Origin: CAZOKO01 sp964580455
GTDB lineage: Bacteria > Desulfobacterota > WTBG01
Direction: 5' to 3'
Length of the DNA: 14,648 nucleotides
Assembly: GCA_964580455.1 (NCBI GenBank)
Contig: CAZOKO010000069.1
Span: 1 to 14,648, forward strand
Made by a program: the position numbers and the translations under genes
In this document: piece after piece, positions 1 through 7,966 of the stretch
Position numbering within the stretch: the stretch's first letter is position 1
Layout of the letters: the number at the start of each line of letters is the position of its first letter
Notes under the pieces: generated by a model
What the model was told of the DNA's origin: nothing
Databases searched by the model: none
Seen by the model: only the letters and a program-made list of their open reading frames with translations

Positions 1-85
1 ATTTCTTCAAATCATTCATCATCTCACATATTTCAGCATTTTTATCTAAACATTAAATCAAATCATGACGATATGTATTTAGTAT

Positions 86-114
86 TTGCAGTATCAATTT
101 TATTTTAAAATAAT
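86..114 (+). promoter_or_regulatory. Possible sigma70-type promoter before the first operon
   Basis: TTGCAG at 86-91 and AATAAT at 109-114 are separated by 17 bp and lie in AT-rich sequence upstream of the gene at 189. The -10 matches the TATAAT consensus at five of six positions, but the -35 is weak. Nothing else in bases 1-188 looks coding. A promoter is expected here because the four genes that follow form an operon. AT-rich DNA gives such matches by chance. Confidence 0.25.
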
Positions 115-188
115 TCCATTCACTCAACAGTTAGGAACAAACAGGGAGCTGGGTATTATTATGCTCCAATTCTTTAAAGGAAGTTGCT

Positions 189-533
189 ATGTTTAAACAA
201 TTAAATCTGCTACTTATCAGCTATATGATAATCCTGCCGTTTATTTTTGCTTCTTACAGTCAGGCAAGACATCCAAGGCCAGGGCCTAATTTTATTTGGG
301 TAAAGCCACACGATACATCAAATGGTACTTCAATACCTGGCCATTGGAAATACGTTGGATCTGCCAAAAAAGAGAAGGTCTGGGTGCCGGGGCACTATTC
401 CCCCAATGGAAAGTGGCTATCAGGACACTGGAAATCATTATCTCCCTCAAAAAAAGGCTCCGCATGGGTTCCTGGTCACTATAGCCCTAAAGGACGCTGG
501 GTACCCGGTCATTGGTACAAATCAATCAGGTGA
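189..533 (+). CDS. Small secreted WXXGXW-repeat protein (BcpO-related/YXWGXW type)
   Basis: This is a 114-residue protein. The N-terminus is a clear signal peptide: a Lys at residue 3, a hydrophobic core through about residue 21, and a plausible cleavage after SYSQA near residue 26. The mature part is a short repeat protein with hexads WVPGHY, WLSGHW, WVPGHY and WVPGHW, plus a degenerate first copy ending IPGHW. They are organised as two units of about 35 residues joined by Lys/Ser-rich linkers. This matches the WXXGXW (YXWGXW) repeat type found in small exported proteins of unknown function. The regularly placed Trp and His could bind metal or glycan surfaces, but that is inference. An AAGGAAG ribosome site at 177-183 supports the ATG. 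The gene starts a run of four genes with gaps under 10 bp, so it is probably co-transcribed with the HDOD and GGDEF genes. That suggests its export or role is tied to signalling. Confidence 0.8.
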   Translation: MFKQLNLLLISYMIILPFIFASYSQARHPRPGPNFIWVKPHDTSNGTSIPGHWKYVGSAKKEKVWVPGHYSPNGKWLSGHWKSLSPSKKGSAWVPGHYSPKGRWVPGHWYKSIR

Positions 534-542
534 AATTTTATC

Positions 543-848
543 ATGAAAGAAAACATTCCAGTAAAAGATGCCAAACCAGGAATGGTTTTGGACAAAACCG
601 TGACAAACGATAAAGGCATGGCTCTTTGTGCTGAAGGAACAGCTCTTACAAAAGACCTTATAGATCGTTTCACACAGATGGAAATAGACATTATCTTCAC
701 AGAAAACAATAAAGAAATGTCTCAGGAGGAATATCTTGCCCTCAAAGAAAAAATAGTAAAACGCTTTGCCGCATCAACTGACCCAAATTCCCTGTTAGGA
801 AAACTCAAAACGGTGTTGCTAAAACATCTGGAGTCCCAAAAAGGATAA
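543..848 (+). CDS. Small freestanding domain like the N-terminal region of HD-GYP proteins
   Basis: This is a 101-residue soluble protein with no signal peptide or membrane segment. Residues 6-55 follow the pattern V-x-D-A-K-P-G-M-V-L-x-K-x-V-x-N-D-K-G, then a hydrophobic-Cys-x-E-G-T-x-L-T segment and a final strand with IIF. This pattern is familiar from the small beta-rich region in front of many HD-GYP phosphodiesterases and related c-di-GMP proteins. The C-terminal half (about 56-101) is predicted helical and charged. Here the domain stands alone, only 8 bp before the HDOD gene, so it could act in trans as a partner or regulator of that protein. A weak AGGTGA lies upstream, overlapping the stop of the previous gene. 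The family assignment rests on pattern recognition, and the partnership is inference from gene order. Confidence 0.7.
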   Translation: MKENIPVKDAKPGMVLDKTVTNDKGMALCAEGTALTKDLIDRFTQMEIDIIFTENNKEMSQEEYLALKEKIVKRFAASTDPNSLLGKLKTVLLKHLESQKG

Positions 849-856
849 CCATAAAG

Positions 857-1705
857 ATGGAAAATGAAGTTATTTTAGATAAAGCCTCTTTTCGTAAAAA
901 GGTTGAACAGCTATCCAATCTGCCCACACTCCCTAACTTACTCGATAAATTTACCAGAATGCTGAAAGATCCAAATACTTCCATGGCTGCTTTTGGGAAA
1001 GAACTGAGTAAAGATCAAACGCTGACCAGCAAAATTTTAAAGCTGGTCAACTCTGCCTTCTATGGATTTCCAGGCAGGATCAGCACCGTCACCCATGCGC
1101 TGGTACTGCTGGGATATGATGCTCTTAAAGGGCTGATCATCAGCTCAAACATTTTCGAAAATCTCTCTCCTGGAGCCTACCCACTATGGCGTCATTCCAT
1201 AGCTGTTTCTTTAGCAAGCAGGGCCATTGCCAGGGAATTATCACTTCCAGACATAGAGGAATTTGCGGTCGCCGGTCTCCTGCATGACATTGGCAAAGTC
1301 ATACTTCATATTGAAGCCCCCGAAGAATATATGGCAGTCACTAAACATGCCCATAAAGCAAATCTACCTATATGTCAGGCTGAATCTGAAATCCTGGGCT
1401 TTGACCATGCCAATATTGGCCTGTGGGTCTGCGAAGAGTGGAAGTTACCTAAAAAACTTACCATTCCCATCGGGTATCACCACATACCCGGCAAATCAAA
1501 AGAATACCAGATACGCATAGCTGTAGTAACCACGGCAGATATATTAGTTCGGGGGATGGGGGGTGGAGATGAAGATGATATTCCCTTGGAAGCACCCGAT
1601 CCCATCATCGAAGAACAAGTTCCACTGACTTTGGAACAAATACGAAAACTCGTAGAAGAAATCGAACCTGAGTTTGAAAGTCTAAAACATCTCGCTCCTG
1701 AATAA
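857..1705 (+). CDS. HDOD domain protein
   Basis: This is a 282-residue cytoplasmic protein. The HDOD signature is clear: LPTLP at 22-26, the DQTLTSKILKLVNSAFYG block at 53-70, and the R-I-S-T-V-T-H-A-L-x-L-L-G segment at 74-86. It also keeps HD-type residues that many HDOD proteins lose, namely H113 in WRHS, H143-D144 in LLHDIGK, and later FDHANIG and GYHH. A phosphohydrolase activity therefore cannot be excluded, though HDOD proteins are generally regarded as non-enzymatic signalling scaffolds. The C-terminal 50 residues are acidic and probably helical. The neighbours are the small HD-GYP-leader-like protein 8 bp upstream and a receiver-GGDEF protein 5 bp downstream, which points to a second-messenger pathway controlling motility, surface behaviour or export. 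The start has an AAGGAT upstream. Confidence 0.92.
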   Translation: MENEVILDKASFRKKVEQLSNLPTLPNLLDKFTRMLKDPNTSMAAFGKELSKDQTLTSKILKLVNSAFYGFPGRISTVTHALVLLGYDALKGLIISSNIFENLSPGAYPLWRHSIAVSLASRAIARELSLPDIEEFAVAGLLHDIGKVILHIEAPEEYMAVTKHAHKANLPICQAESEILGFDHANIGLWVCEEWKLPKKLTIPIGYHHIPGKSKEYQIRIAVVTTADILVRGMGGGDEDDIPLEAPDPIIEEQVPLTLEQIRKLVEEIEPEFESLKHLAPE

Positions 1706-1710
1706 ATAAA

Positions 1711-2646
1711 TTGAAGCAAGTAGCCACAGGAAAAAGAATCTTATGTCTTCACGAAGAAGATTATGCCTACGACACAATCAGACAAATATTATCTGATAAA
1801 GGCTACTTCGTATACGACTATCCAGACGCTAACGCAGCGTTCGCCCACATTTATAATGAACCACCTGATGTCATGGTAGTATCTACCAAAACTCCTGGGT
1901 GGGAAGAATTTATGACCCGCATAAAAAATGACTCCGTCTACAAACACCTTCCTTTAATACTCTTAACAAGAGAAAAAATGCTCACCTCTCTTCTATCACT
2001 TCCGGACATTTCCTGTGATGATTTCCTTTTGTATCCAGCCACACCGGAAGAAGTGCTGCTCCGTGTGCGGCTCAGAGAATCCTATGCCACCTCTAACTTG
2101 GATGCCAATCCCCTGACTCGCCTACCAGGTAACTACACTATCATGGCTACTATCCAAAAGACCATAAGACAAAAAAATGAATCTTCTCTGTGTTACCTGG
2201 ATCTGGATAACTTCAAGGCTTTTAATGACCGCTACGGATTTGTCAGAGGTGATGAAGCAATCCGCATGACCGCCCGTATTATTACAAATGTTGTACGTAG
2301 AATGCATCCGGACAGCTTTGTAGGACATGTCGGTGGAGACGATTTCTTCTTTGTCATTCCCTCTCAAGTCACCAAAGAATGCTGCGAGCAAATAATCCAG
2401 AACTTTGACCTTGTCATCCCTACTCTCATCAATGATGAAGATCGAGTGCGTGGTTACATCGAAAGCAAAGATCGCAAAGGAAACCCTCAACGTTTCCCCC
2501 TGCTCTCTCTATCCATAGCAGTCATTGATTTAAACACTACCAAAGTTGAACATACTGGAGAAGTATCTGCCATAGCCGGTGAATTAAAAAAAACAGTAAA
2601 AAAACTTAAAGGATCGAACTATCTGATAAACCGCAGGAAGTCTTAG
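1711..2646 (+). CDS. Degenerate receiver-GGDEF protein (putative diguanylate cyclase or c-di-GMP sensor)
   Basis: This is a 311-residue protein that reads from TTG five bases after the HDOD stop. Residues 8-122 have a response-regulator fold. The phosphoacceptor Asp is replaced by Ser58 (in VVS) and the conserved Lys by Tyr108 (in LLYPATPEE), while Thr86 and the acidic E15-E16-D17 cluster remain. Phosphorylation by a kinase is therefore unlikely. Residues about 133-305 form a GGDEF domain with NPLTRLPGN at 133-141, YLDLDNFKAFND at 162-173 and GGDDF at 208-212. GGDDF has Asp where the consensus has Glu, a variant seen in the GHIGGDDF-type subfamily. The RxxD inhibitory site is absent (HPDS in its place). 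It probably makes c-di-GMP without product inhibition, or senses nucleotide; activity is uncertain. There is no clear ribosome site, so translation may be coupled to the HDOD gene. Confidence 0.87.
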   Translation: MKQVATGKRILCLHEEDYAYDTIRQILSDKGYFVYDYPDANAAFAHIYNEPPDVMVVSTKTPGWEEFMTRIKNDSVYKHLPLILLTREKMLTSLLSLPDISCDDFLLYPATPEEVLLRVRLRESYATSNLDANPLTRLPGNYTIMATIQKTIRQKNESSLCYLDLDNFKAFNDRYGFVRGDEAIRMTARIITNVVRRMHPDSFVGHVGGDDFFFVIPSQVTKECCEQIIQNFDLVIPTLINDEDRVRGYIESKDRKGNPQRFPLLSLSIAVIDLNTTKVEHTGEVSAIAGELKKTVKKLKGSNYLINRRKS

Positions 2647-2900
2647 TGAGAAGATATTGGTTTTAACCTGCCTATTAAGTAAACTACATATCATTTTCTT
2701 TACCACATCAAAAATCTTTTCCAAATAAAATTCCACAACCTCAACAAAAACTTCTCTTTACATTCTCAATTAAAATTGCTAATTGTGACTTGAAATCTGT
2801 TTTGCCAAGCAAATCAAACCCAATAATCAATTCATTACTGAAGGAGGGGATATGCCTAATGCAAAGATATCCCCAAAAACCAGTTTTACCATCCCAAAAC

Positions 2901-2906
2901 AAGGAG
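2901..2906 (+). promoter_or_regulatory. Ribosome binding site deciding the RDD gene start
   Basis: AAGGAG lies six bases before the ATG at 2913. The frame is also open upstream from an ATG at 2790, but those 41 residues lack a ribosome site and family resemblance. This site therefore favours the shorter 161-residue protein. Confidence 0.75.
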
Positions 2907-2912
2907 ATGATC

Positions 2913-3398
2913 ATGACAGAAAATTCACAAACTGCACCGCAAGAATCAACTGCACCAGGCACCAGTGGAAAAGCCGATCTTGGAAAACGATTCATCGCTG
3001 GAATAATTGATGCGGCTATTGCAGCAGTAGTCGGGTTTATTCCTGTAATTGGAGGGTTCATCGGGGCCGCTTACATGCTATTGCGAGACGGGCTTAACTA
3101 TGAATTTATGGATCATCGCTCCGTAGGCAAAAAATTAATGAAACTGCGCCCTGTTGCTTTAGACGGAGGAACAATAGATATTAATGCTTCCGTCAAACGC
3201 AATTGGATGTTTGCCTTGGGAGCAGTTACCCAGGTATTAGTTATTATCCCGGTCTTCGGCTGGGTGTTAATACCGATAATAGGACTGGCGGCACTTATCA
3301 TAGTTGTTGTAGAAATTGTCCTGGTGTTTAACGACGGGGAAGGCCGCCGCTGGGGCGATAAACTGGCAAACACCAAAGTTATCGAGGTAAACGAATAG
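2913..3398 (+). CDS. RDD family inner-membrane protein
   Basis: This is a 161-residue protein with the RDD pattern. The first about 20 residues are polar, rich in Thr, Pro and Ser. R26 and D33 sit in KRFIAGIIDAAI at the start of the first membrane segment (about 27-55). A loop contains RSVGKKLMKLRPV. Two further hydrophobic segments lie between about 98 and 140, and the end carries GRRWGDKLANTKVI. The RSxGK-type loop and the RRWGDKLANT ending are typical of the family. RDD proteins are small membrane proteins of mostly unknown role; some have been linked to ion transport, but nothing here shows a substrate. The longer reading from 2790 is less likely because of the strong AAGGAG at 2901. The gene stands alone between the GGDEF operon and pgm. 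Confidence 0.88.
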   Translation: MTENSQTAPQESTAPGTSGKADLGKRFIAGIIDAAIAAVVGFIPVIGGFIGAAYMLLRDGLNYEFMDHRSVGKKLMKLRPVALDGGTIDINASVKRNWMFALGAVTQVLVIIPVFGWVLIPIIGLAALIIVVVEIVLVFNDGEGRRWGDKLANTKVIEVNE

Positions 3399-3475
3399 CG
3401 GAGGGGGCCATACTCTTAACTGACACAGGTGGTAAACTGCGATCTATAACGCATACTCTTCAGGAAATAGCTTAA

Positions 3476-5128
3476 ATGACAGTACATCCTTTAGCAGGAA
3501 AACCGGCTCCCCGATCCATGTTAATAAATGTTCCACGGTTAATAAGCTCTTACTATACCGGACATCCTGATGTTTCAGACACCACACAACTGGTAGCGTT
3601 TGGAACTTCCGGACATAGAGGTTCTTCTTTTAAAAAAAGTTTTACTGAAGACCATATATTGTCTATAACCCAGGCAATCTGCTATTATAGAAAAGAAAAT
3701 GGTATCGATGGCCCCCTCTTCCTTGGAATGGATACCCACGCACTTTCAGAACCAGCTCATGCAACTGCTCTGGAAGTGTTTGCAGCCCATGGCATTGATG
3801 TGATGATACAAAAAGAGTTAGGCTACACGCCTACTCCGGTCATTTCCCACGCCATTCTTACCTACAATCAGGGAAGAAAATCAGGCTTAGCTGATGGAAT
3901 AGTTATTACTCCATCTCATAATCCCCCCGACAACGGAGGGATTAAATACAACCCTCCTCAGGGCGGTCCTGCTGATACAGATATCACTCAATGGATAGAA
4001 GATAAAGCCAACAATCTCTTAAAGGCCGACAACAAAGATATCAAGAGGGTCCCTTATGAAAAGGCTATCAGAGCTGCTACAACACATGACTATGACTATA
4101 TTGAGCCCTATGTCGCAGATCTTGAAAATATAATAGATATGGATGCTATACGATCTGCTGGCCTTAAGCTCGGCGCAGACGCACTGGGGGGCTCAGGACT
4201 GGCATTTTGGGAACCGATTGCTGAACGTTACGGATTAAATATCGATGTGGTTAACCATGTAGCGGATCCCACATTTAGTTTCATGACCGTCGACAAAGAT
4301 GGAAAAATAAGAATAGATTGCTCTTCCCCCTATGCCATGGCGAGTCTTATTGGACTGAAGGATAAGTACGACATAGCTTTTGGGAATGATCCTGACTACG
4401 ACCGACATGGAATTGTTACACCAAGTTCAGGTCTCATGAATCCCAACCACTATTTGTCAGTAGCTATCTGGTATCTATTCCAGAACAGAAGGGGATGGAG
4501 AACCGATGCAGCAATCGGCAAGACTTTAGTCAGCAGCTCTATGATAGACAGAGTAGCAAAGCATCTCAAGAGAAAATTGTTCGAAGTACCAGTTGGATTT
4601 AAGTGGGTTGTGGATGGTCTTCTAGAAGGATCATATGGTTTTGGCGGAGAAGAAAGTGCCGGTGCCTCCTTTTTAAGAAAGGATGGAACTGTCTGGACCA
4701 CTGATAAAGATGGGTTCATCATGGACCTGCTCGCAGCGGAAATTACCGCTAAGACCGAACGCGACCCCAGTGAACAGTATGCCTCCCTTGTAGAAACGTT
4801 TGGCAATCCTGTATATGAAAGAATCGACGCAGCCGCAACGCCGGCACAAAAGGCCGTCCTAAAAAAACTTTCACCTAATCAAATTACCGCTTCTGTCCTG
4901 GCTGGAGAAAAAATCCTGGCAACACTGACTGAGGCTCCTGGTAATGGTGCCCCAATTGGAGGTCTTAAGGTTGTAACCGAAAATGGCTGGTTCGCTGCTC
5001 GGCCTTCAGGCACCGAAGATATCTATAAAGTATATGCAGAAAGTTTTAAGGGGAAAGAACACCTCACCCAAATTCAAGAAGAAGCACAAGCAGTTATCAG
5101 TGCCACATTCAGTTCAGCGGGAGTATGA
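3476..5128 (+). CDS. pgm: Phosphoglucomutase (alpha-D-glucose-1,6-bisphosphate dependent)
   Basis: This is a 550-residue cytosolic enzyme of the alpha-D-phosphohexomutase superfamily, close in length to E. coli Pgm (about 546). It interconverts glucose-1-phosphate and glucose-6-phosphate, linking glycolysis to UDP- or ADP-glucose and glycan synthesis. The order of motifs is complete: AFGTSGHRG near the N-terminus, the active-site serine S147 in TPSHNPP, the metal loop D305-P-D307-Y-D309-R, the sugar-binding loop GGEESAG, and the phosphate-binding loop RPSGTEDIYKVY near the C-terminus. No catalytic residue is missing. The ribosome site is weak (AGGAAA). Its last 15 bases overlap the 3' end of a minus-strand glycosyltransferase gene, so the two genes converge without an obvious terminator. 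The adjacent glycan genes make a supply role for sugar nucleotides plausible. Confidence 0.96.
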   Translation: MTVHPLAGKPAPRSMLINVPRLISSYYTGHPDVSDTTQLVAFGTSGHRGSSFKKSFTEDHILSITQAICYYRKENGIDGPLFLGMDTHALSEPAHATALEVFAAHGIDVMIQKELGYTPTPVISHAILTYNQGRKSGLADGIVITPSHNPPDNGGIKYNPPQGGPADTDITQWIEDKANNLLKADNKDIKRVPYEKAIRAATTHDYDYIEPYVADLENIIDMDAIRSAGLKLGADALGGSGLAFWEPIAERYGLNIDVVNHVADPTFSFMTVDKDGKIRIDCSSPYAMASLIGLKDKYDIAFGNDPDYDRHGIVTPSSGLMNPNHYLSVAIWYLFQNRRGWRTDAAIGKTLVSSSMIDRVAKHLKRKLFEVPVGFKWVVDGLLEGSYGFGGEESAGASFLRKDGTVWTTDKDGFIMDLLAAEITAKTERDPSEQYASLVETFGNPVYERIDAAATPAQKAVLKKLSPNQITASVLAGEKILATLTEAPGNGAPIGGLKVVTENGWFAARPSGTEDIYKVYAESFKGKEHLTQIQEEAQAVISATFSSAGV

Positions 5129-6184
5129 CACTATCCCGTGATTGGTATCATATTCCTTGTGCAAGACTTGAAGGTAAACGTCCTCATAACAATCCAATTC
5201 CTTTTCCTGGGAATGATTTTGTACGACAAGGTCTTTACCAGCCTTCCCCATCTTCTTCCGCAATGATAGGTCGGATATCAGTTTTAGAGCTGCTCGCGTT
5301 AAAGCTTGCCGTTCATTGGCCGGAAAAAGAAGTCCATTTATACTGTCCTTAACCAACGATCGATTTCCTGTAGTTGAGCTTGCCAACACGGGAAGTCCTG
5401 CGGTCATTGCCTCCAGTATAGCACCAGACATACCCTCATGAAATGAAGTGTTCAGAAAAACATCGGCCGCTTTCATTAACTTTCGCACTTCTAAATAGGG
5501 CAGTTCTCCCAAATAGCTAAAACAACTCAGTTGCCTGCCCAGTTCCAAAACACGATCTGTCTCCTCCCTGTCAATGGTGGGGCCGACCAGTAACAGTTTT
5601 ATATTGGTGGTTTTACATTCAACCTCGTAAAAAGCTTCAAGTGCACATCCAATATTTTTTACCGGCCGAAGCCCAGATATCATCAAAAACACTGTTTGGT
5701 TCTGATCAATTCCATATTTTTTGCGCACAGAAACCCTGTCATGAGTCGTTCTCAAAAAAGTAACACCCTGTTTGATAACAATAATCTTGTTTCGAATTAG
5801 GGGGAGAGATGTGCATAACGATCGTTGTGCCTCATCGTGAAAAACGACCAGGGTATCTGCATCTATCAAGCTTTCTTTTATATGCGCGGCCGGTTCCGCA
5901 ATATTACACCACGTATTGTAGTCTGTACCTGTAAGGGTAATGATCCAGGGTATCGATTGACTATTTCTGAAATCACACATCCATTTATAGGGTCTCGACG
6001 CATTAAAACTATGGACAATATCTGGAGAGAACTTTGCTGCCAAATCAGGGTCATCTTTTGTTGCATTGAATATGGCAACATCATATCCCCTTTTAGTTAA
6101 ACCTTCTTTGAGACGTTCAACCAGAATGCTGTTTCCGCAATAAAAAGGTAGCGTATAAGAACTGACTAAAGCTATTCTAATCAT
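5114..6184 (-). CDS. GT4-type glycosyltransferase
   Basis: This is a 356-residue predicted cytoplasmic GT-B-fold retaining glycosyltransferase. The N-terminal domain begins MIRIALVSSYTLPFYCGNSI and contains an ITLTGTDYNTW segment. The C-terminal nucleotide-sugar domain begins at the ISGLRPVKN stretch and has the E-x7-E motif with E250 and E258 in EGMSGAILE, followed by AMTAGLPVLAS and NGLLFPA. The donor and acceptor cannot be told. The ATG at 6184 was chosen. A TTG at 6190 overlaps the previous stop as TTGA and would add two residues; neither start has a clear ribosome site, which fits translational coupling to the deacetylase gene. The 3' end runs 15 bp into the end of pgm on the other strand. 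It is the last gene of a four-gene minus operon. Confidence 0.9.
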   Translation of the reverse strand: MIRIALVSSYTLPFYCGNSILVERLKEGLTKRGYDVAIFNATKDDPDLAAKFSPDIVHSFNASRPYKWMCDFRNSQSIPWIITLTGTDYNTWCNIAEPAAHIKESLIDADTLVVFHDEAQRSLCTSLPLIRNKIIVIKQGVTFLRTTHDRVSVRKKYGIDQNQTVFLMISGLRPVKNIGCALEAFYEVECKTTNIKLLLVGPTIDREETDRVLELGRQLSCFSYLGELPYLEVRKLMKAADVFLNTSFHEGMSGAILEAMTAGLPVLASSTTGNRSLVKDSINGLLFPANERQALTRAALKLISDLSLRKKMGKAGKDLVVQNHSQEKELDCYEDVYLQVLHKEYDTNHGIVSYSR

Positions 6185-6186
6185 AG

Positions 6187-7017
6187 TCAAATATCATTAT
6201 AGGAGATTAAATTTACATCGCAATTCCTGATATCCTGGAGAACAGAGGAATGTGTGAGGGCAAACAGTTCCCGCTCTCGTTCCAACGTTGAAAATCCACT
6301 ACTAGTAGGAATAGCATATCCAGGATGACACATCAACTCTGTAATTCCTTCCGGAAGACTTTTGATAAACGATTTAAGTGATTTCACGCTTGAAACGCGG
6401 GGATACTGAATACCCGCAAAGTAATCAGGAAAACGCAATCCATATTCCTTAAAAACCAAACGTGCTTTTTTTGAGATATTTCCTATTAATTGTTTCTTTA
6501 CCATATCAGTTCTGAAATAGTATAGCATATTTATGAATGACTCATAGGGCAACCTGATTTTGGATATGCCAAAATCGTTTGCAAGACGAGCAACAACCAT
6601 CGCAATATCAGGGAAAATGTGTATATGATTGTTTCCATCTATATGGCCGGGAGTAATACCCGCTTTTTGTAATCGATTAATCTGGGCCGCAAATTCATCT
6701 TCCACCTCCCTTAAATTATAGCTATGGAAAAGTGCTTTCCACCATGCTTTCTGCTTTTTGAAGAACTGACCATTACTATTTACAAGCGTTTTCGCCTGTT
6801 TTGTTATGGGGACACCTTTAGTCAGGTTTAAATGGATACCTACCCTTGAGTCAAATACTGTCTTCAAATCTGATAGCGTAGTATGCTCCCATTCTAAATT
6901 GGAAATCACTGTTACACTGGTAACAATCCCATCCTGGGCTGCCCGTAAGATACCCTGGTTTCTTGCCCTGTCGGTATTGTAATCATCAGCGTTCACTATG
7001 AGATATTTCTTTGCCAT
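6187..7017 (-). CDS. ChbG/HpnK (YdjC-like) carbohydrate deacetylase
   Basis: This is a 276-residue predicted cytoplasmic metal-dependent deacetylase that removes an N-acetyl group from an amino sugar. The family pattern is complete: NADDYN with D11-D12 at the N-terminus, GIHLNLT with H62, HIDGNNHIHIFP with H125 and H131/H133, and CHPGY near the C-terminus. D12, H62 and H125 are the expected metal ligands. Known relatives act on chitobiose (ChbG) or on N-acetylglucosaminyl hopanoids (HpnK). Lying between two glycosyltransferases, this one probably deacetylates a GlcNAc-type residue that one of them has just added. The start overlaps the end of the preceding glycosyltransferase by 22 bp, and the stop sits two bases before the next ATG. 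This indicates tight coupling. The substrate is inference. Confidence 0.93.
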   Translation of the reverse strand: MAKKYLIVNADDYNTDRARNQGILRAAQDGIVTSVTVISNLEWEHTTLSDLKTVFDSRVGIHLNLTKGVPITKQAKTLVNSNGQFFKKQKAWWKALFHSYNLREVEDEFAAQINRLQKAGITPGHIDGNNHIHIFPDIAMVVARLANDFGISKIRLPYESFINMLYYFRTDMVKKQLIGNISKKARLVFKEYGLRFPDYFAGIQYPRVSSVKSLKSFIKSLPEGITELMCHPGYAIPTSSGFSTLERERELFALTHSSVLQDIRNCDVNLISYNDI

Positions 7018-7955
7018 GTCTTACCGCACGAACGTTCAAGACCACAGTTAAAAAAAGGAATGTATTTTAGAGCTTGTATGTCCCATGTCCATTGCTCCTC
7101 AATGGTTCTTCGGGCATGCTTACCCATTTCAATTCTCAGATCCTGATTGTCCCGAAGGCATATAATTGCCTCACGGATAGAAGATACACTGCGTTCAACC
7201 AAAACTCCATTCACATTGTGTTCAATAAGCTCGGGAGCAATTCCAACCCTGGTAGATATTACCGGAATCCCACAGGCTGAAGCCTCAAGTAGCGGGTGCG
7301 GACCACCTTCAGTCCGGCTGGCACATATATAGGCATCGAGTCCATGATAAAAAGAAACCATCTCATTAAACATGCGCCATTTAGTTTCTCTTGCCGCCAT
7401 CTTGAATGTCACTCCAGATATATCTTTAAGAGCTGGTAGGATAAGATCTTCAATCCCCCGTTTCCCCGGATGATTATTCGTGGAACCTGCCCATCCCAAA
7501 ATAAGTTGTCCTGGTGGGGAAGAGAAGGAACCATGTGGACGTGGATGAAACAGATGATGATCCACACCGTGTGGTGTATGAATAAGGGCAGGATGGAGAT
7601 CTTGAAAGACATCATAGAGAATCAGAGATGGTACATTCAGCGCAGCATAATTTTGCAAATATTCAATAATCTCCTTTGAAGGAGGAAGGCCACATCCTCC
7701 GTCCCATTTAAAATGACTTCGCACGCCGGATACAGTGTTCCCTGGAAATTGAACTTCAATCCCTGCATCTATAAATTGCCGCCAGTAGGTTATATAGACA
7801 AGATCAAAATTTCCCAAGCGGATTTTTTCTTCGGCATCCCGGTTGAAGACTTTTTCAAAGTCATAGTGATCTTTTAGTCGGACTGCAACATTACTTGCTG
7901 TATGATCAAGAGCCCATCCGGGAACATCAACTATGATAGTGATTTTTGGTTTCAT
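6996..7955 (-). CDS. GT4-like glycosyltransferase (group 1)
   Basis: This is a 319-residue protein, shorter than most GT4 enzymes. The N-terminal part is compact (KPKITIIVDVPGWALDHTA), and the first domain, up to HTPHGVDHHLFHP near residue 140, looks reduced. The C-terminal donor domain is well conserved: GWAGSTNNHPGKRG, a YICASRTEGGPHPLLEA block with E216 and E224 spaced as in the E-x7-E motif, and GIPVISTRVG with ELIEHNVNGVLV. Sugar and acceptor are unknown. The ATG at 7955 is preferred because AGGTG (minus strand, 7966-7962) lies six bases before it. A GTG at 7964, immediately after the upstream stop, would add three residues. The 3' end overlaps the deacetylase start by 22 bp. Confidence 0.88.
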   Translation of the reverse strand: MKPKITIIVDVPGWALDHTASNVAVRLKDHYDFEKVFNRDAEEKIRLGNFDLVYITYWRQFIDAGIEVQFPGNTVSGVRSHFKWDGGCGLPPSKEIIEYLQNYAALNVPSLILYDVFQDLHPALIHTPHGVDHHLFHPRPHGSFSSPPGQLILGWAGSTNNHPGKRGIEDLILPALKDISGVTFKMAARETKWRMFNEMVSFYHGLDAYICASRTEGGPHPLLEASACGIPVISTRVGIAPELIEHNVNGVLVERSVSSIREAIICLRDNQDLRIEMGKHARRTIEEQWTWDIQALKYIPFFNCGLERSCGKTWQRNIS

Positions 7956-7961
7956 CTCGTA

Positions 7962-7966
7962 CACCT
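7962..7966 (-). promoter_or_regulatory. Ribosome binding site overlapping the methyltransferase stop
   Basis: On the minus strand AGGTG includes part of the upstream TAG stop (7967-7965) and sits six bases before the ATG at 7955. It favours that ATG over the GTG at 7964, which lies inside the site itself, and implies that translation of the two genes is coupled. Confidence 0.55.

Noticed and set aside
145..167. GGAGC...GCTCC hairpin before the first gene
   Set aside because: Only five pairs with a 13-base loop; expected by chance.
2790..2912. Longer N-terminus for the RDD protein
   Set aside because: The extra 41 residues have no ribosome site and no family resemblance, while AAGGAG at 2901 marks the ATG at 2913.
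5125..5352. 75-residue plus-strand frame after pgm
   Set aside because: It lies antisense to the conserved C-terminal region of the glycosyltransferase and has no family features.
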